Shown here piece after piece: positions 27,333-39,341 of a stretch of DNA of 64,000 nucleotides. Source of the stretch: Rhodobacter sp. CZR27 (GTDB taxonomy: Bacteria; Pseudomonadota; Alphaproteobacteria; Rhodobacterales; Rhodobacteraceae). The notes beneath the pieces were generated by a model. It ran no database searches and was not told the origin of the DNA. It saw only the letters and a list, made by a program, of their open reading frames with translations. A program made the position numbers and the translations under genes. The stretch covers positions 334,501 to 398,500 of the forward strand of contig NZ_CP023548.1 of NCBI RefSeq assembly GCF_002407205.1, in the 5' to 3' direction. Each line of letters begins with the position of its first letter. The first letter of the stretch is position 1.

Positions 27333-28241
27333 ATGGTGGAGCCCGTGCAGGAATACCGGCTCGTGCTGGTCACCGGCCCTTCGGGTGCCGGTCGCACGAC
27401 CGCGATCAACGCGCTCGAGGACATGGGCTACGAGGTCATCGACAACCTGCCGCTGTCCTTCGTGCCGCGCCTGATCGAGGGGCCGTCGATCGGCCGGCCG
27501 ATCGCGCTTGGCCTCGACGTGCGCAACCGCGACTTCAACGCCACCGCGCTGATCGAACTGATCGACACGTTGACGCAGGACCCGCGGGTATCGCTGGAAG
27601 TGCTCTACATCGACTGTTCTGCCTCGGAACTCATCCGCCGCTACAACCAGACCCGCCGCCGCCATCCCCTCGCCCCGGCCGAGACCCCGAGCGAGGGCGT
27701 GGAGCGCGAAATCGACCTGCTCGCGCCGATCCGTGCCCGCGCCGACCATCTGATCGACACCTCCGAGATGTCGCCCCATGACCTGAAGTCCGATCTCGCG
27801 CACTGGTTCGACCGGGGTGCGGCGACACGTCTTGCGGTATCGGTGCAGTCCTTCTCCTACAAGCGGGGGGTTCCGCGCGGAGTGGACATGATCTTCGACT
27901 GCCGATTCCTGAAGAACCCCTACTGGGTCGAGAGCCTGCGCAGCCTCGACGGGCGCGATGCTGCGGTGGCCGACTACATCGGCTCCGATCCCCGCTTCGC
28001 GCCGTTCTTCGGGAAGCTCTGCGACCTCGTGCTGTTCCTGCTGCCGGCGCAGTTGCAGGAGGGCAAGGCGCATCTTTCGATCGGCTTCGGCTGCACCGGC
28101 GGCCAGCACCGTTCGGTGGCGGTGGCCGAACGTCTTGGCAATGTCCTTGCAGAGGCCGGCTGGCCGGTGTCAAAACGGCACAGGGAACTCGAACGCAGGG
28201 CGGCCGCGGTGCTCCCCACGCATCAGGGTGAGAAGGCGTGA
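27333..28241 (+). CDS. rapZ: RNase adapter / nucleotide-binding protein RapZ (YvcJ family)
   Basis: A member of the P-loop family that in enterobacteria delivers small RNA GlmZ to RNase E and controls amino-sugar synthesis; the role in alphaproteobacteria is not settled. The product is about 302 residues, with an N-terminal nucleotide-binding loop [26 protein letters not shown] and a C-terminal domain containing [20 protein letters not shown]. The P-loop lysine is replaced by arginine (GAGRTT). ATG at 27333 is taken as the start; a TTG at 27324 and GTG at 27336 are also possible. The stop overlaps the EIIA gene. Confidence 0.93.
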   Translation: MVEPVQEYRLVLVTGPSGAGRTTAINALEDMGYEVIDNLPLSFVPRLIEGPSIGRPIALGLDVRNRDFNATALIELIDTLTQDPRVSLEVLYIDCSASELIRRYNQTRRRHPLAPAETPSEGVEREIDLLAPIRARADHLIDTSEMSPHDLKSDLAHWFDRGAATRLAVSVQSFSYKRGVPRGVDMIFDCRFLKNPYWVESLRSLDGRDAAVADYIGSDPRFAPFFGKLCDLVLFLLPAQLQEGKAHLSIGFGCTGGQHRSVAVAERLGNVLAEAGWPVSKRHRELERRAAAVLPTHQGEKA

Positions 28242-28636
28242 TCGGTATCGTCATCGTTGCGCACGGCGGGCTGGCGCGGGAGTATCTCTCGGCGGTCGAG
28301 CATGTCGTAGGCAAGCAGGAGGCCATGGCCGCCATCGCCATCGAGGACGACCACGACCGCGCCGCCAAGCAGGCCGAGATCACCGCTGCCGCCCGCGCCG
28401 TCGATCGCGGGGCCGGCGTCGTCGTGGTGACGGACATGTTCGGCGGCTCGCCCTCGAACCTCTCGCTGCCGGCCTGCGCGGGCCGGGACCGACGCATCAT
28501 CTACGGAGCCAATCTGCCCATGCTGATCAAGCTGGCCAAGTCGCGGGAGCTTGCGGTGCCGCAGGCGGTGGCGCTCGCGCTCGACGCGGGTCGCAAGTAC
28601 ATCAACAGCCTGGACCTCGGCGGCGGGGCGGACTGA
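28238..28636 (+). CDS. PTS EIIA component, mannose/sorbose (ManX/EIIA-Man) family
   Basis: A 132-residue cytoplasmic phosphocarrier. His9 in [14 protein letters not shown] is the expected phosphorylation site, and [14 protein letters not shown] plus [11 protein letters not shown] are family hallmarks. Start GTG 28238 overlaps the rapZ stop. No EIIB, EIIC or EIID genes for a sugar permease lie nearby, so it most likely ends a regulatory phosphorelay from HPr. The next gene, HPr, overlaps its stop. Confidence 0.93.
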   Translation: MIGIVIVAHGGLAREYLSAVEHVVGKQEAMAAIAIEDDHDRAAKQAEITAAARAVDRGAGVVVVTDMFGGSPSNLSLPACAGRDRRIIYGANLPMLIKLAKSRELAVPQAVALALDAGRKYINSLDLGGGAD

Positions 28637-28905
28637 TGATCGAACGCGAGTTGACGATCGTGAACGAGAAGGGCCTGCATGCGCGGGCCTCGGCCAAGTT
28701 CGTCGAGGTGGTCGAGCGTCATGACGCTCAGGCCGAGGTGTCCAAAGACGGCATGGTGGTCTCGGGCGATTCGATCATGGGCCTGCTAATGCTCGCGGCG
28801 TCGCGCGGCACGTCGATCCGGGTGAAGACCATGGGTGCCGATGCCGAGGGCCTGGCCGAGGCGCTCCAGCGCCTCGTGGCCGACCGTTTCGGCGAGGAGA
28901 TGTAG
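28636..28905 (+). CDS. ptsH: Phosphocarrier protein HPr
   Basis: An 89-residue HPr. His15 in EKGLHARASAKF is the site phosphorylated by enzyme I, and Ser46 in SGDSIMGLLMLAA is the HPr kinase site; both are present, consistent with hprK upstream. The start overlaps the EIIA stop. Enzyme I (PtsP/PtsI) is not in the window, so the phosphorelay is completed by a gene elsewhere. Confidence 0.95.
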   Translation: MIERELTIVNEKGLHARASAKFVEVVERHDAQAEVSKDGMVVSGDSIMGLLMLAASRGTSIRVKTMGADAEGLAEALQRLVADRFGEEM

Positions 28906-28913
28906 CGCGACGG

Positions 28914-29789
28914 CTATCGCGTCGGGACCGGCGTTCCGCCCCGGTAGTCGTAGAAGCCGCGCTCGGTCTTGCGGCCCAGCCATCCGGCCTCGACGTATTT
29001 CACCAGCAGCGGGCAGGGCCGGTACTTGGTATCGGCAAGCCCGTCATGAAGAACGTTCATGATGGCAAGGCAGGTGTCGAGCCCGATGAAGTCCGCCAGT
29101 TCCAGCGGACCCATCGGATGGTTCGCCCCCAGCTTCAGCGACTCGTCGATCGACTTCACCGATCCCACGCCCTCGTAGAGCGTATAGACCGCTTCGTTGA
29201 TCATCGGCACGAGGATGCGGTTCACGATGAAGGCCGGGAAGTCCTCGGCGCTGGCGGCGGTCTTGCCCAGGCGGCGCACCACCTCGTGCAGGGTCCGGTA
29301 GGTCGGCTCGTCGGTGGCGATGCCGCGGATCAGTTCAACCAGCTGCATCACCGGCACCGGGTTCATGAAGTGGAAGCCCATGAACCGCTCGGGCCGGTCG
29401 GTGCGCGAGGCGAGCCGGGTGATCGAGATCGACGAGGTGTTCGAGGTCAGGATGGTGTGGGGCAGGAGATGCGGCACGAGGTCCTCGAAGATCGCCTGCT
29501 TGACTGTCTCGCGCTCGGTTGCGGCCTCGATCACCAGGTCGGTCTTCGCGATGTCGGTCAGCGTCATCGTGGTGCGGATCCGGCCGAGAGCCGCCAGCTT
29601 GTCCTCGGCGGTGATCTTGCCGCGGGCGACCTGCCGTTCCATGTTGCGGTCGATGCCGCTCAGCGCCTTCTGCAGCCCTTCGGCGCTGATGTCGTTCAGA
29701 AGCACCTCGTATCCGGCCAGCGAGAAGACATGCGCGATGCCGCTGCCCATCTGCCCCGCGCCCACCACGCCGACCTTGTGGATCTCCAT
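28914..29789 (-). CDS. hbdA: 3-hydroxybutyryl-CoA dehydrogenase
   Basis: NAD(P)-dependent oxidoreductase interconverting acetoacetyl-CoA and 3-hydroxybutyryl-CoA, a step of PHB/butyrate metabolism and a feeder of the ethylmalonyl-CoA pathway. The 291-residue protein has the Rossmann loop GVVGAGQMGSGIA (near residues 7-19), the LTSNTSSISIT region, the catalytic His in FMGFHFMNPVPVMQLVE, and NHPMGPLELADFIGLD at the C-terminal domain. ATG at 29789 has AGGAG ten bases ahead on the minus strand. It converges with HPr, with only 8 bases between stops. Confidence 0.92.
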   Translation of the reverse strand: MEIHKVGVVGAGQMGSGIAHVFSLAGYEVLLNDISAEGLQKALSGIDRNMERQVARGKITAEDKLAALGRIRTTMTLTDIAKTDLVIEAATERETVKQAIFEDLVPHLLPHTILTSNTSSISITRLASRTDRPERFMGFHFMNPVPVMQLVELIRGIATDEPTYRTLHEVVRRLGKTAASAEDFPAFIVNRILVPMINEAVYTLYEGVGSVKSIDESLKLGANHPMGPLELADFIGLDTCLAIMNVLHDGLADTKYRPCPLLVKYVEAGWLGRKTERGFYDYRGGTPVPTR

Positions 29790-29945
29790 CGGTTCACTCC
29801 TGCTGACCTGGGCGAACAATAGGCGGCGCGCGGCGGCAGGCGCAAGGGCGCGGCCGGTTCGGGGACTGGCTAAACTTCGGTTCGAATGCAGCCTTTAGCC
29901 ATTTGGCAACGCCTCGCGCTCATCGTGACTTCCGGGTGAACTGCG

Positions 29946-30782
29946 ATGGTGGGTGTGATGGCTTTCGCATATCAGGGCGAAGGGGCCCTGGACTATTTTC
30001 CGTGCCGGTATGGCACATCGAAGCTGCTGTTCCGGGGGCCGCGACGCAGCCTCGAGGGCGCGTTCTGTGCCGTGCTGGGCGGAACCGAGAGCTATGGCAA
30101 GTTCGTGCCGCAGCCCTTCCCGGATCTGGTGGAGGCGGCGACGGGCCTCCGGATGGTCAATCTGGCCTGCATGAACGCCGGGATCGACGTCTATCTGAAC
30201 GATCCGAGCGTGGCGGGGATCGCCGCCAAGGCGCAGATCGCCGTGGTGCAGGTGGTGGGCGCGGCGAACCTGACGAACCGGCTCTACTCGGTGCATCCGC
30301 GCCGGAACGACCGGTTCCTCAGCGCCTCGCCGGTGTTGCGCGCCATGTACCGCGAGGTGGATTTCGCCGACTTCACCTTCACCCGGCACATGATCCAGAC
30401 GCTGTACGCCGTCTCGCCCGACAAGTTCACACAGGTCGCGGCCGAGCTTCGCGCGGCCTGGGTGGCGCGGATGCGCACGTTGCTGGGGCGCATCCCATCG
30501 CAGACCCTGCTTCTCTGGATCGCAGACCATGCCCCGTCGCGGGAGGGGCCGCTGACGCCCGATACCTCGCCGCTGCTTGTGGATGCCGAGATGATCGCGG
30601 CGGTGCGGCCCCATGCCAGCCAGTATCTCGAGGTGGTGATCTCCGAGGAGGCGCGCCGGAAGGGCACCGAGGGCATGACCTTTCCCCCGCTCGATGCGCC
30701 GATCGCGGCCGAGGTGCCGGGCCCTGCGGTCCATGCCGAGATCGCCGCGGCGCTGGGGCCTGCGCTGCTGCGCCTGATGTGA
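29946..30782 (+). CDS. DUF6473 family protein
   Basis: A 278-residue soluble protein resembling DUF6473, a family I associate with Rhodobacteraceae. Recognisable pieces are the ALDYFPCRYGTSKLLFRGP start and GGTESYGKFVPQPFPDLV, which resembles the nucleophile block of SGNH/GDSL-type hydrolase folds in layout, but no catalytic triad can be assigned. The start may be ATG 29946 or ATG 29958 (MAFAYQGEG). It diverges from hbdA across 156 bases and converges on etfA. Confidence 0.7.
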   Translation: MVGVMAFAYQGEGALDYFPCRYGTSKLLFRGPRRSLEGAFCAVLGGTESYGKFVPQPFPDLVEAATGLRMVNLACMNAGIDVYLNDPSVAGIAAKAQIAVVQVVGAANLTNRLYSVHPRRNDRFLSASPVLRAMYREVDFADFTFTRHMIQTLYAVSPDKFTQVAAELRAAWVARMRTLLGRIPSQTLLLWIADHAPSREGPLTPDTSPLLVDAEMIAAVRPHASQYLEVVISEEARRKGTEGMTFPPLDAPIAAEVPGPAVHAEIAAALGPALLRLM

Positions 30783-30783
30783 A

Positions 30784-30807
30784 ACGGGCGCCCCCAGGGG
30801 CGCCCGT
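30784..30807. terminator. Bidirectional terminator between DUF6473 and etfA
   Basis: ACGGGCGCCCC (30784-30794) pairs with GGGGCGCCCGT (30797-30807), an 11-bp perfect stem in the 48-base gap between two convergent stops. There is no strong T tract. Confidence 0.6.
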
Positions 30808-30830
30808 CCAATGTCAACGGCTTGGCCGGA

Positions 30831-31757
30831 TCAGAGCTTCTCGGTCAGTTCCGGCACGAGGCTGAACAGGTCGCCCACGAGACCGTAGTCGGCCACCTGG
30901 AAGATCGGCGCCTCCTCGTCCTTGTTGATGGCGACGATGACCTTCGAATCCTTCATGCCGGCCAGGTGCTGGATCGCGCCCGAGATGCCGACGGCGATGT
31001 AGAGCTGCGGCGCCACGACCTTGCCGGTCTGGCCGACCTGCCAGTCGTTCGGCGCATAGCCCGAGTCCACCGCCGCGCGCGAGGCGCCGACCGCGGCCCC
31101 GAGCTTGTCGGCCAGCTTCTCGATCATGGCGAAGTTCTCTTCGGAACCCACGCCGCGGCCGCCCGAGACGACGATCTTCGCCGAAGTCAGCTCCGGCCGG
31201 TCCGAGGCCGCCACCTTGTCCTCGACCCAGGAGGACAGGCCCTTGTCGCCCGCCGCGCCGATCTTCTCGACCGGAGCCGAGCCGCCCTTGCCCGCCGCCT
31301 CGAAGGTGGCGGTGCGGATGGTGGCGACCTTGGTCGCGTCCGCCGACTTCACGGTCTGCACGGCGTTGCCGGCGTAGATCGGGCGCTCGAACGTGTCGGC
31401 GTCGATCACGGCGGTCACCTCCGACAGCACCATCACGTCGAGCAGGGCGGCCACGCGCGGCAGCACGTTCTTCGCCGCCGAGGTCGCCGGGGCAAGGATG
31501 TGGCTGTAGGAGGGCGCAAGGCTCAGCACGAGGTCCGCCAGCGGCTCGGCGAGGCCGTGGCCATAGGCGGCTTCATCCGCCGCGAGAACCTTCGAAACTC
31601 CGGCGAACTGAGCGGCCTCGGCGGCGGCGGCATCGACGCCCGAGCCCGCCACCAGCACCGTCACGTCGCCCAGCGCCTTCGCTGCGGTCAGCGCCTTCGC
31701 CGTCGAATCCGCGCCCAGCGTGCCGCCGGTCACTTCGGCAATCAGAAGAACGGCCAT
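30831..31757 (-). CDS. etfA: Electron transfer flavoprotein alpha subunit
   Basis: Large subunit of ETF, which carries electrons from acyl-CoA dehydrogenases such as Mcd to ETF:ubiquinone oxidoreductase. The 308-residue protein has an N-terminal nucleotide-binding fold and a C-terminal FAD domain with [39 protein letters not shown] and the family signature [20 protein letters not shown]. The start overlaps the etfB stop (TGATG). Identification is secure. Confidence 0.97.
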   Translation of the reverse strand: MAVLLIAEVTGGTLGADSTAKALTAAKALGDVTVLVAGSGVDAAAAEAAQFAGVSKVLAADEAAYGHGLAEPLADLVLSLAPSYSHILAPATSAAKNVLPRVAALLDVMVLSEVTAVIDADTFERPIYAGNAVQTVKSADATKVATIRTATFEAAGKGGSAPVEKIGAAGDKGLSSWVEDKVAASDRPELTSAKIVVSGGRGVGSEENFAMIEKLADKLGAAVGASRAAVDSGYAPNDWQVGQTGKVVAPQLYIAVGISGAIQHLAGMKDSKVIVAINKDEEAPIFQVADYGLVGDLFSLVPELTEKL

Positions 31758-32518
31758 CAGATCACCCCCGCTTCGTCTTTCAGTTTCGCGATCAGCTCAT
31801 CGACCGAGCCGACCTTGACGCCGGCCTTGCGGCCCGCCGGCTCGGCGGTCTTCACCACGCTCAGGCGCGGGGTGACATCGACGCCGTAGTCGGCCGCCGT
31901 CTTCTCCTCCAGCGGCTTCTTCTTGGCCTTCATGATGTTGGGCAGCGAGGCATAGCGCGGCTCGTTCATGCGCAGGTCCACGGTGACGATGGTCGGCATC
32001 TTCACCTTGATGGTCTGCATCCCGCCATCGACCTCGCGGGTCACGACCGCCGCATCGCCCTCGATCGCCAGATCCGAGGCGAAGGTCGCCTGGCTCCAGC
32101 CCAGCAGCGCCGAGAGCATCTGGCCGGTGGCGTTCATGTCGTTGTCGATCGCCTGCTTGCCGCAGATCACGAGGCCCGGCTGTTCGGCATCCACGACGCC
32201 CTTGAGCAGCTTCGCGACCGCCAGCGGCTCGATGTCCTGATGCACGTCCGAGGCCGCCTCGATCAGGATCGCGCGGTCGGCGCCCATGGCGAGGGCGGTG
32301 CGCAGCGTCTCCTGCGCCTGCTTGACGCCGATCGAGACCACGACGACTTCGGTCGCGGTGCCGGCCTCGCGCAGACGGATCGCCGCTTCGACCGCGATTT
32401 CGTCGAACGGGTTCATCGACATCTTCACGTTGGCAAGATCGACGCCCGTGCCGTCCGCCTTCACGCGGACCTTCACGTTGTAGTCGATCACGCGCTTGAC
32501 AGGCACCAGTACCTTCAT
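31757..32518 (-). CDS. etfB: Electron transfer flavoprotein beta subunit
   Basis: AMP-binding subunit of ETF. The 253-residue protein begins [19 protein letters not shown] and has [17 protein letters not shown], the beta-subunit signature around [26 protein letters not shown], and a charged C-terminal segment. ATG at 32518 is the family start; a longer frame begins at 32539. It is co-transcribed with etfA, which overlaps by one base. Confidence 0.97.
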   Translation of the reverse strand: MKVLVPVKRVIDYNVKVRVKADGTGVDLANVKMSMNPFDEIAVEAAIRLREAGTATEVVVVSIGVKQAQETLRTALAMGADRAILIEAASDVHQDIEPLAVAKLLKGVVDAEQPGLVICGKQAIDNDMNATGQMLSALLGWSQATFASDLAIEGDAAVVTREVDGGMQTIKVKMPTIVTVDLRMNEPRYASLPNIMKAKKKPLEEKTAADYGVDVTPRLSVVKTAEPAGRKAGVKVGSVDELIAKLKDEAGVI

Positions 32519-32648
32519 CAGTGGCAATCTCCCTTCCATCCGCCCATGGCGGGCAAACTCTCCGCGCCGTTGTTAGCCGCAACGGCACAGCGAAAACAGA
32601 CCAAAACCGACAGGGAAATCCCGTTCGACGTCGCGTCCGTCTGCGTCC

Positions 32649-33227
32649 TTATGCCCCACGCGTGAGGCCGGGAACCCAGAGCACGTCGGCGCGGCCGTCA
32701 TCGTTCGCCATGCGGCCGGCGACGAAGAACCAGTCTGACAGGCGGTTGAGATACTTCACCGCCTCGGGGTTGACCGATTCCATGGTGGCCAATTCCACCG
32801 TCAGGCGCTCGGCCCGGCGGCAGACCGTCCGGCAGAGATGGAGATGCGCCGCCAGCGCCGATCCTCCCGGCAGGATGAAGCTGCGCAGGGGTTGCAGGCT
32901 GGCGTTCATCGCGTCGATCTCGCGCTCCAGCCGGCCCACCTGGGCGGCGAGGATGCGCAAGGGGGGGAACTCGGCCTCGGCGTCGCGCTCCATCTCGGGG
33001 CGGCAGAGATCGGCGCCAAGGTCGAAGAGGTCGTTCGAGATCCGGGCGAGGCCCAGTTCCATCTCGCCCGTCGCATGTTGCCGCGCGAGGCCCACGGTTG
33101 CGTTCGTCTCGTCCACCGTGCCGTAGGCGTGGACGCGGGTCGAATGCTTGGCCACCCGGGCGCCGTTGCCCAGCGCGGTTTCGCCGGCGTCGCCGGTCTT
33201 GGTGTAGATCTTCGAAAGGACGACCAT
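32649..33227 (-). CDS. Cob(I)alamin adenosyltransferase, PduO type
   Basis: Transfers the adenosyl group of ATP to cob(I)alamin, making coenzyme B12. The 192-residue protein has the PduO ATP-site KIYTKTGDAGETALGNG at the N-terminus, YGTVDETNATVG, and the C-terminal RRAERLTVELA...VKYLNRLSDWFFVAGRMAN signature. Its product is needed by methylmalonyl- and ethylmalonyl-CoA mutases, fitting the mcd/etf neighbourhood. The start overlaps the stop of the small membrane protein upstream. Confidence 0.93.
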   Translation of the reverse strand: MVVLSKIYTKTGDAGETALGNGARVAKHSTRVHAYGTVDETNATVGLARQHATGEMELGLARISNDLFDLGADLCRPEMERDAEAEFPPLRILAAQVGRLEREIDAMNASLQPLRSFILPGGSALAAHLHLCRTVCRRAERLTVELATMESVNPEAVKYLNRLSDWFFVAGRMANDDGRADVLWVPGLTRGA

Positions 33228-33436
33228 CAGAAAACTCCGGATTGGCGAACGGCGACGATGAGGAGGATGAGCGCGATCGCCACCGCCTGTGCGATGATGC
33301 GCCAGCGCATGAGGCGGTTGCCGTGCTTGCGGTTGAAGTCTCCACCGCGGGCGAAGCCGCCGATCCCGATCGCAAGGATCACCAGAACGCCGCCCACGGC
33401 AAGCGCTACGATGACGGTTAGCGGATCCTGCAGCAT
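33227..33436 (-). CDS. Small two-helix membrane protein (HIG1-like)
   Basis: A 69-residue inner-membrane protein with two helices (about residues 6-25 and 45-64) separated by a basic GGDFNRKHGNRLMRWR loop. This resembles the twin-transmembrane, HIG1-domain-like small proteins of Rhodobacteraceae, some of whose eukaryotic relatives act at respiratory complexes. ATG at 33436 is preferred to ATG 33442, because GGAGG is directly before the latter but at proper spacing (6 bases) for 33436. It overlaps the adenosyltransferase start by one base. Confidence 0.8.
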   Translation of the reverse strand: MLQDPLTVIVALAVGGVLVILAIGIGGFARGGDFNRKHGNRLMRWRIIAQAVAIALILLIVAVRQSGVF

Positions 33437-33495
33437 GACCATCCTCCGGGATTGTCGCCGTCATGTAGCGGATCGGGGCGAAAAAGCGACCCCTT

Positions 33496-34317
33496 TCAGC
33501 CGCGCGACAGCACCCGGTCGAGCGCGCGCGTCGGCAGCAGCCGGCGCAGCAACCATGCGGTGCGGCTGGGGACGGTGATGCGGTAGCGGGCGCGGGGGGA
33601 GGGGCTTTCCAGCGCCTCGATCAGCTTTTCCGTCACGGCGGACGCCGGCAACTGCCAGCGGTCGTGCCCGCCCTCGTAGAGCCGCTTCACCAGAGACTGC
33701 CGGTATTGCTCGGCGCGGGCCGAGGCTTGCCAGTCGATCCAGCGCTCGAAATGCGGGATCGAGTTCTCGCGGATCTTCGAGGCGATGGGGCCGGGTTCCA
33801 GCAGCACGACCCGGATAGGGGTGTCCGACATCTCGAGGCGAAGGACATCGGTCAGCCCCTCCATCGCGTATTTCGACGCCACATAGGCGCCGCGCCACGG
33901 ATAGCCGACAAAACCCAGCACCGACGAGCAGTTCACGATCCGCCCGTGGCCCTGCCGCCGCATGACCGGGATCACCCGGCGGGTGAGGTCGTGGACGCCG
34001 ACGATGTTGGTCTCGAGCACGGCGCGCAGCGCCTCGCGCGGCAAATCCTCCACCGCGCCGGGGCAGGCGAAGGCGCCGTTGTTGTAAAGCGCATCCAGCG
34101 TGCCGCCCGTGTGGCGGGTGGCTTCCTCCACGGCCGCGGCAAGGCTGTCGGGGTCGTCATAGTCGAGGCGGAAGCTTTCCAGCCCCTCGGCACGCAGCCG
34201 CTCGCAATCGGCCTCCTTCCGGCAGGTGGCGAAGACCCGCCAGCCGCGGGCACTGAGGCCGCGCGCGGCGTCGAGGCCGATGCCCGACGAACACCCCGTG
34301 ATCAGAACGCTCTTCAT
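33496..34317 (-). CDS. Short-chain dehydrogenase/reductase
   Basis: A 273-residue classical SDR. It has the cofactor-binding TGCSSGIG at residues 7-14, NNGA, the active-site Ser in NCSSVLGF and YVASKYA (YxxxK), and a C-terminal tail ending in basic/hydrophobic residues (TAWLLRRLLPTRALDRVL), which could bind membrane. The substrate cannot be inferred. The start at 34317 matches the family; it diverges from parC across 146 bases. Confidence 0.9.
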   Translation of the reverse strand: MKSVLITGCSSGIGLDAARGLSARGWRVFATCRKEADCERLRAEGLESFRLDYDDPDSLAAAVEEATRHTGGTLDALYNNGAFACPGAVEDLPREALRAVLETNIVGVHDLTRRVIPVMRRQGHGRIVNCSSVLGFVGYPWRGAYVASKYAMEGLTDVLRLEMSDTPIRVVLLEPGPIASKIRENSIPHFERWIDWQASARAEQYRQSLVKRLYEGGHDRWQLPASAVTEKLIEALESPSPRARYRITVPSRTAWLLRRLLPTRALDRVLSRG

Positions 34318-34463
34318 CCACTGCCCTCCGAAGGTCGGGCTTCTGTTAGGGGAGAACCGCGGCGAAGGCCAATGCGTCAGTTGCGCGACCGTTTCTGCCG
34401 CCTCCGATCCGCGCCATCCTTTCCGTCTGGACCGATGCAACCGCCGCGACTAGACACGGGGCC

Positions 34464-36767
<2,304 letters not shown>

Positions 36768-36850
36768 GGGGTGCGGCTGCACCGGGTGCCGGAGTTGCGC
36801 ACGCATCGCCGGCGGGATAAGGCGGAGCGCCACTCAGGAAGGACGCCGTC

Positions 36851-37426
36851 ATGACCCGCCGCGCTGCCGCGCTCTGCCTCGGGCTTGCCCTGCTGGCGGG
36901 GTGCCAGAGGAACGATCTCCAGGACCCTCCGGCGGATCTGGGAGACTTCGCGCTGGGGCTCAACATCGTCGTGGCCGACAACGTGCAGAAGGTGCCGATC
37001 TCGCGCTCGGCGAGCGTCGAGGAGTGGGAGGCGGCCATGAAGAAGGCGATCGACGACCGCTTCGGTCGCTATCAGGGCACGAAGCTCTACAACCTCGGCA
37101 TCAGCGTCGACGGCTATGCGCTGGCGCCGCCCGGCATTCCGGTGGTGGCGGCGCCGAAGTCGGTGGTGGCGATCACCGCGAACATCTGGGACGATGCGGC
37201 GGGGCGGAAACTGAACGCCGAGGGCGAGAAGATGACGGTCTTCGAAAGCCTCTCGGGCGAGTCGATCATCGGCACCGGGCTGACCCAGACGAAGGGGCAG
37301 CAGATGGAAGCGCTGGCCTACAACGTGGCGAAGCGGGTCGAGACCTGGCTGCTCCAGCATCCCGAGTGGTTCGGCCTGCCGCCGCTGCCGCCCGAGCCGC
37401 CCCGGAACCCGCGCGGGGACAAGTGA
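36851..37426 (+). CDS. Predicted lipoprotein of unknown function
   Basis: A 191-residue exported lipoprotein with a short signal and lipobox LLAGC (Cys at about residue 18). The mature part has ASVEEWEAAMKKAIDDRFGRYQGTKLYNLGISVDGYALAPPG and ends in a Pro-rich basic tail. The central region looks like a small alpha/beta fold; no enzyme motif is visible. Its ATG has GGAAGG nine bases upstream. It lies alone between parC and tuf copy 1. Confidence 0.75.
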   Translation: MTRRAAALCLGLALLAGCQRNDLQDPPADLGDFALGLNIVVADNVQKVPISRSASVEEWEAAMKKAIDDRFGRYQGTKLYNLGISVDGYALAPPGIPVVAAPKSVVAITANIWDDAAGRKLNAEGEKMTVFESLSGESIIGTGLTQTKGQQMEALAYNVAKRVETWLLQHPEWFGLPPLPPEPPRNPRGDK

Positions 37427-37429
37427 TAC

Positions 37430-37458
37430 TTGATTTTCCCTTGTCCAATGGATAACTC
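37430..37458 (+). promoter_or_regulatory. Putative promoter of tuf copy 1
   Basis: TTGATT (37430-37435), 17 bases, TAACTC (37453-37458), about 70 bases before the tuf start. It is a moderate match only. Confidence 0.4.
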
Positions 37459-37526
37459 CGCCGCCGTGTAGAACGGGCTGCCCGACCGTCCTCGGGCCGT
37501 CCCCCAATCCGCGAGGCGCTCCGCCA

Positions 37527-38702
<1,176 letters not shown>

Positions 38703-38721
38703 TCCCGCCGGGATCGCGAGG

Positions 38722-38758
38722 AGGGCGCGCAGGGCAACCCGCGCGCCCTTTCCCTTTT
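38722..38758 (+). terminator. Terminator after tuf copy 1
   Basis: AGGGCGCGC (38722-38730) pairs with GCGCGCCCT (38741-38749) across a 10-base loop, followed by TTCCCTTTT, 19 bases past the stop codon. Confidence 0.85.
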
Positions 38759-38884
38759 CCGGCTGGCGGCCCCCTGCGCCGGGCCGTTGCGCCCTGTCGG
38801 GGCGGTCAGGGCGTCAGCGGGCGGTCCCGAAAGGGCACAGCCTGCGGCGGCATATCGCAATCGCGCGAGGGCGCAAAAACGGGC

Positions 38885-38910
38885 TTGCATTCGTCCCGCG
38901 GCTGTCTTAC
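38885..38910 (+). promoter_or_regulatory. Putative promoter of tRNA-Trp and secE
   Basis: TTGCAT (38885-38890) is followed by TCTTAC/TTACCT at 14 to 16 bases, ending about 15 bases before the tRNA. The -10 box is weak. Confidence 0.35.
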
Positions 38911-38925
38911 CTCGCGGGCAGGCTT

Positions 38926-39001
38926 AGGAGTTTAGCTCAGTTGGTAGAGCATCGGTCTCCAAAACCGAGGGTCGTGGGTTCGAGTCCCCCAACTCCTGCC
39001 A
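38926..39001 (+). tRNA. tRNA-Trp (anticodon CCA)
   Basis: A 76-base cloverleaf: acceptor AGGAGTT/AACTCCT, D stem GCTC/GAGC, anticodon stem TCGGT/ACCGA around CTCCAAA, T loop TTCGAGT, discriminator G and encoded CCA. The T stem GTGGG/CCCCC has one T-C mismatch (positions 50-64). The gene just ahead of secE matches a common bacterial arrangement. Confidence 0.97.
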
Positions 39002-39086
39002 AGCCTCTCCCGCAGAACGCCTGACGCCTTGAACTTCGCCCGCCAAGGGCGTATCTGCCGCGCGACGCTTCATTCAGGACGAGACG

Positions 39087-39281
39087 ATGGCCAAGGCGAA
39101 TCCGTTCCAGTTCATTTCGCAGGTGCGCTCCGAGGTCGGCAAGGTCACCTGGCCCGGCCGCCGCGAGGTGATGCTCACCACGATCATGGTCTTCGTCATG
39201 GCGGCGCTGACGGCCACCTTCTTCTCGCTGGTGGATTTCGGCATCCGTCAGGGGCTCAGCCTGCTTCTGAACAGCTTCTGA
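39087..39281 (+). CDS. secE: Preprotein translocase subunit SecE
   Basis: Small essential subunit of the SecYEG channel. The 64-residue protein has the short single-helix form usual in alphaproteobacteria: a basic amphipathic region with the conserved VRSEVGKVTWPGRREVMLTT, then one membrane helix (about 36-56). It lies 85 bases after tRNA-Trp and is separated from nusG by 162 bases containing a terminator-like stem. Confidence 0.95.
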   Translation: MAKANPFQFISQVRSEVGKVTWPGRREVMLTTIMVFVMAALTATFFSLVDFGIRQGLSLLLNSF

Positions 39282-39341
39282 CGTTTGTTCTTGATCGCCG
39301 GAGGTCCTGCCTGTAATCGGGCGGTGACTTGGCAGAGGCCG

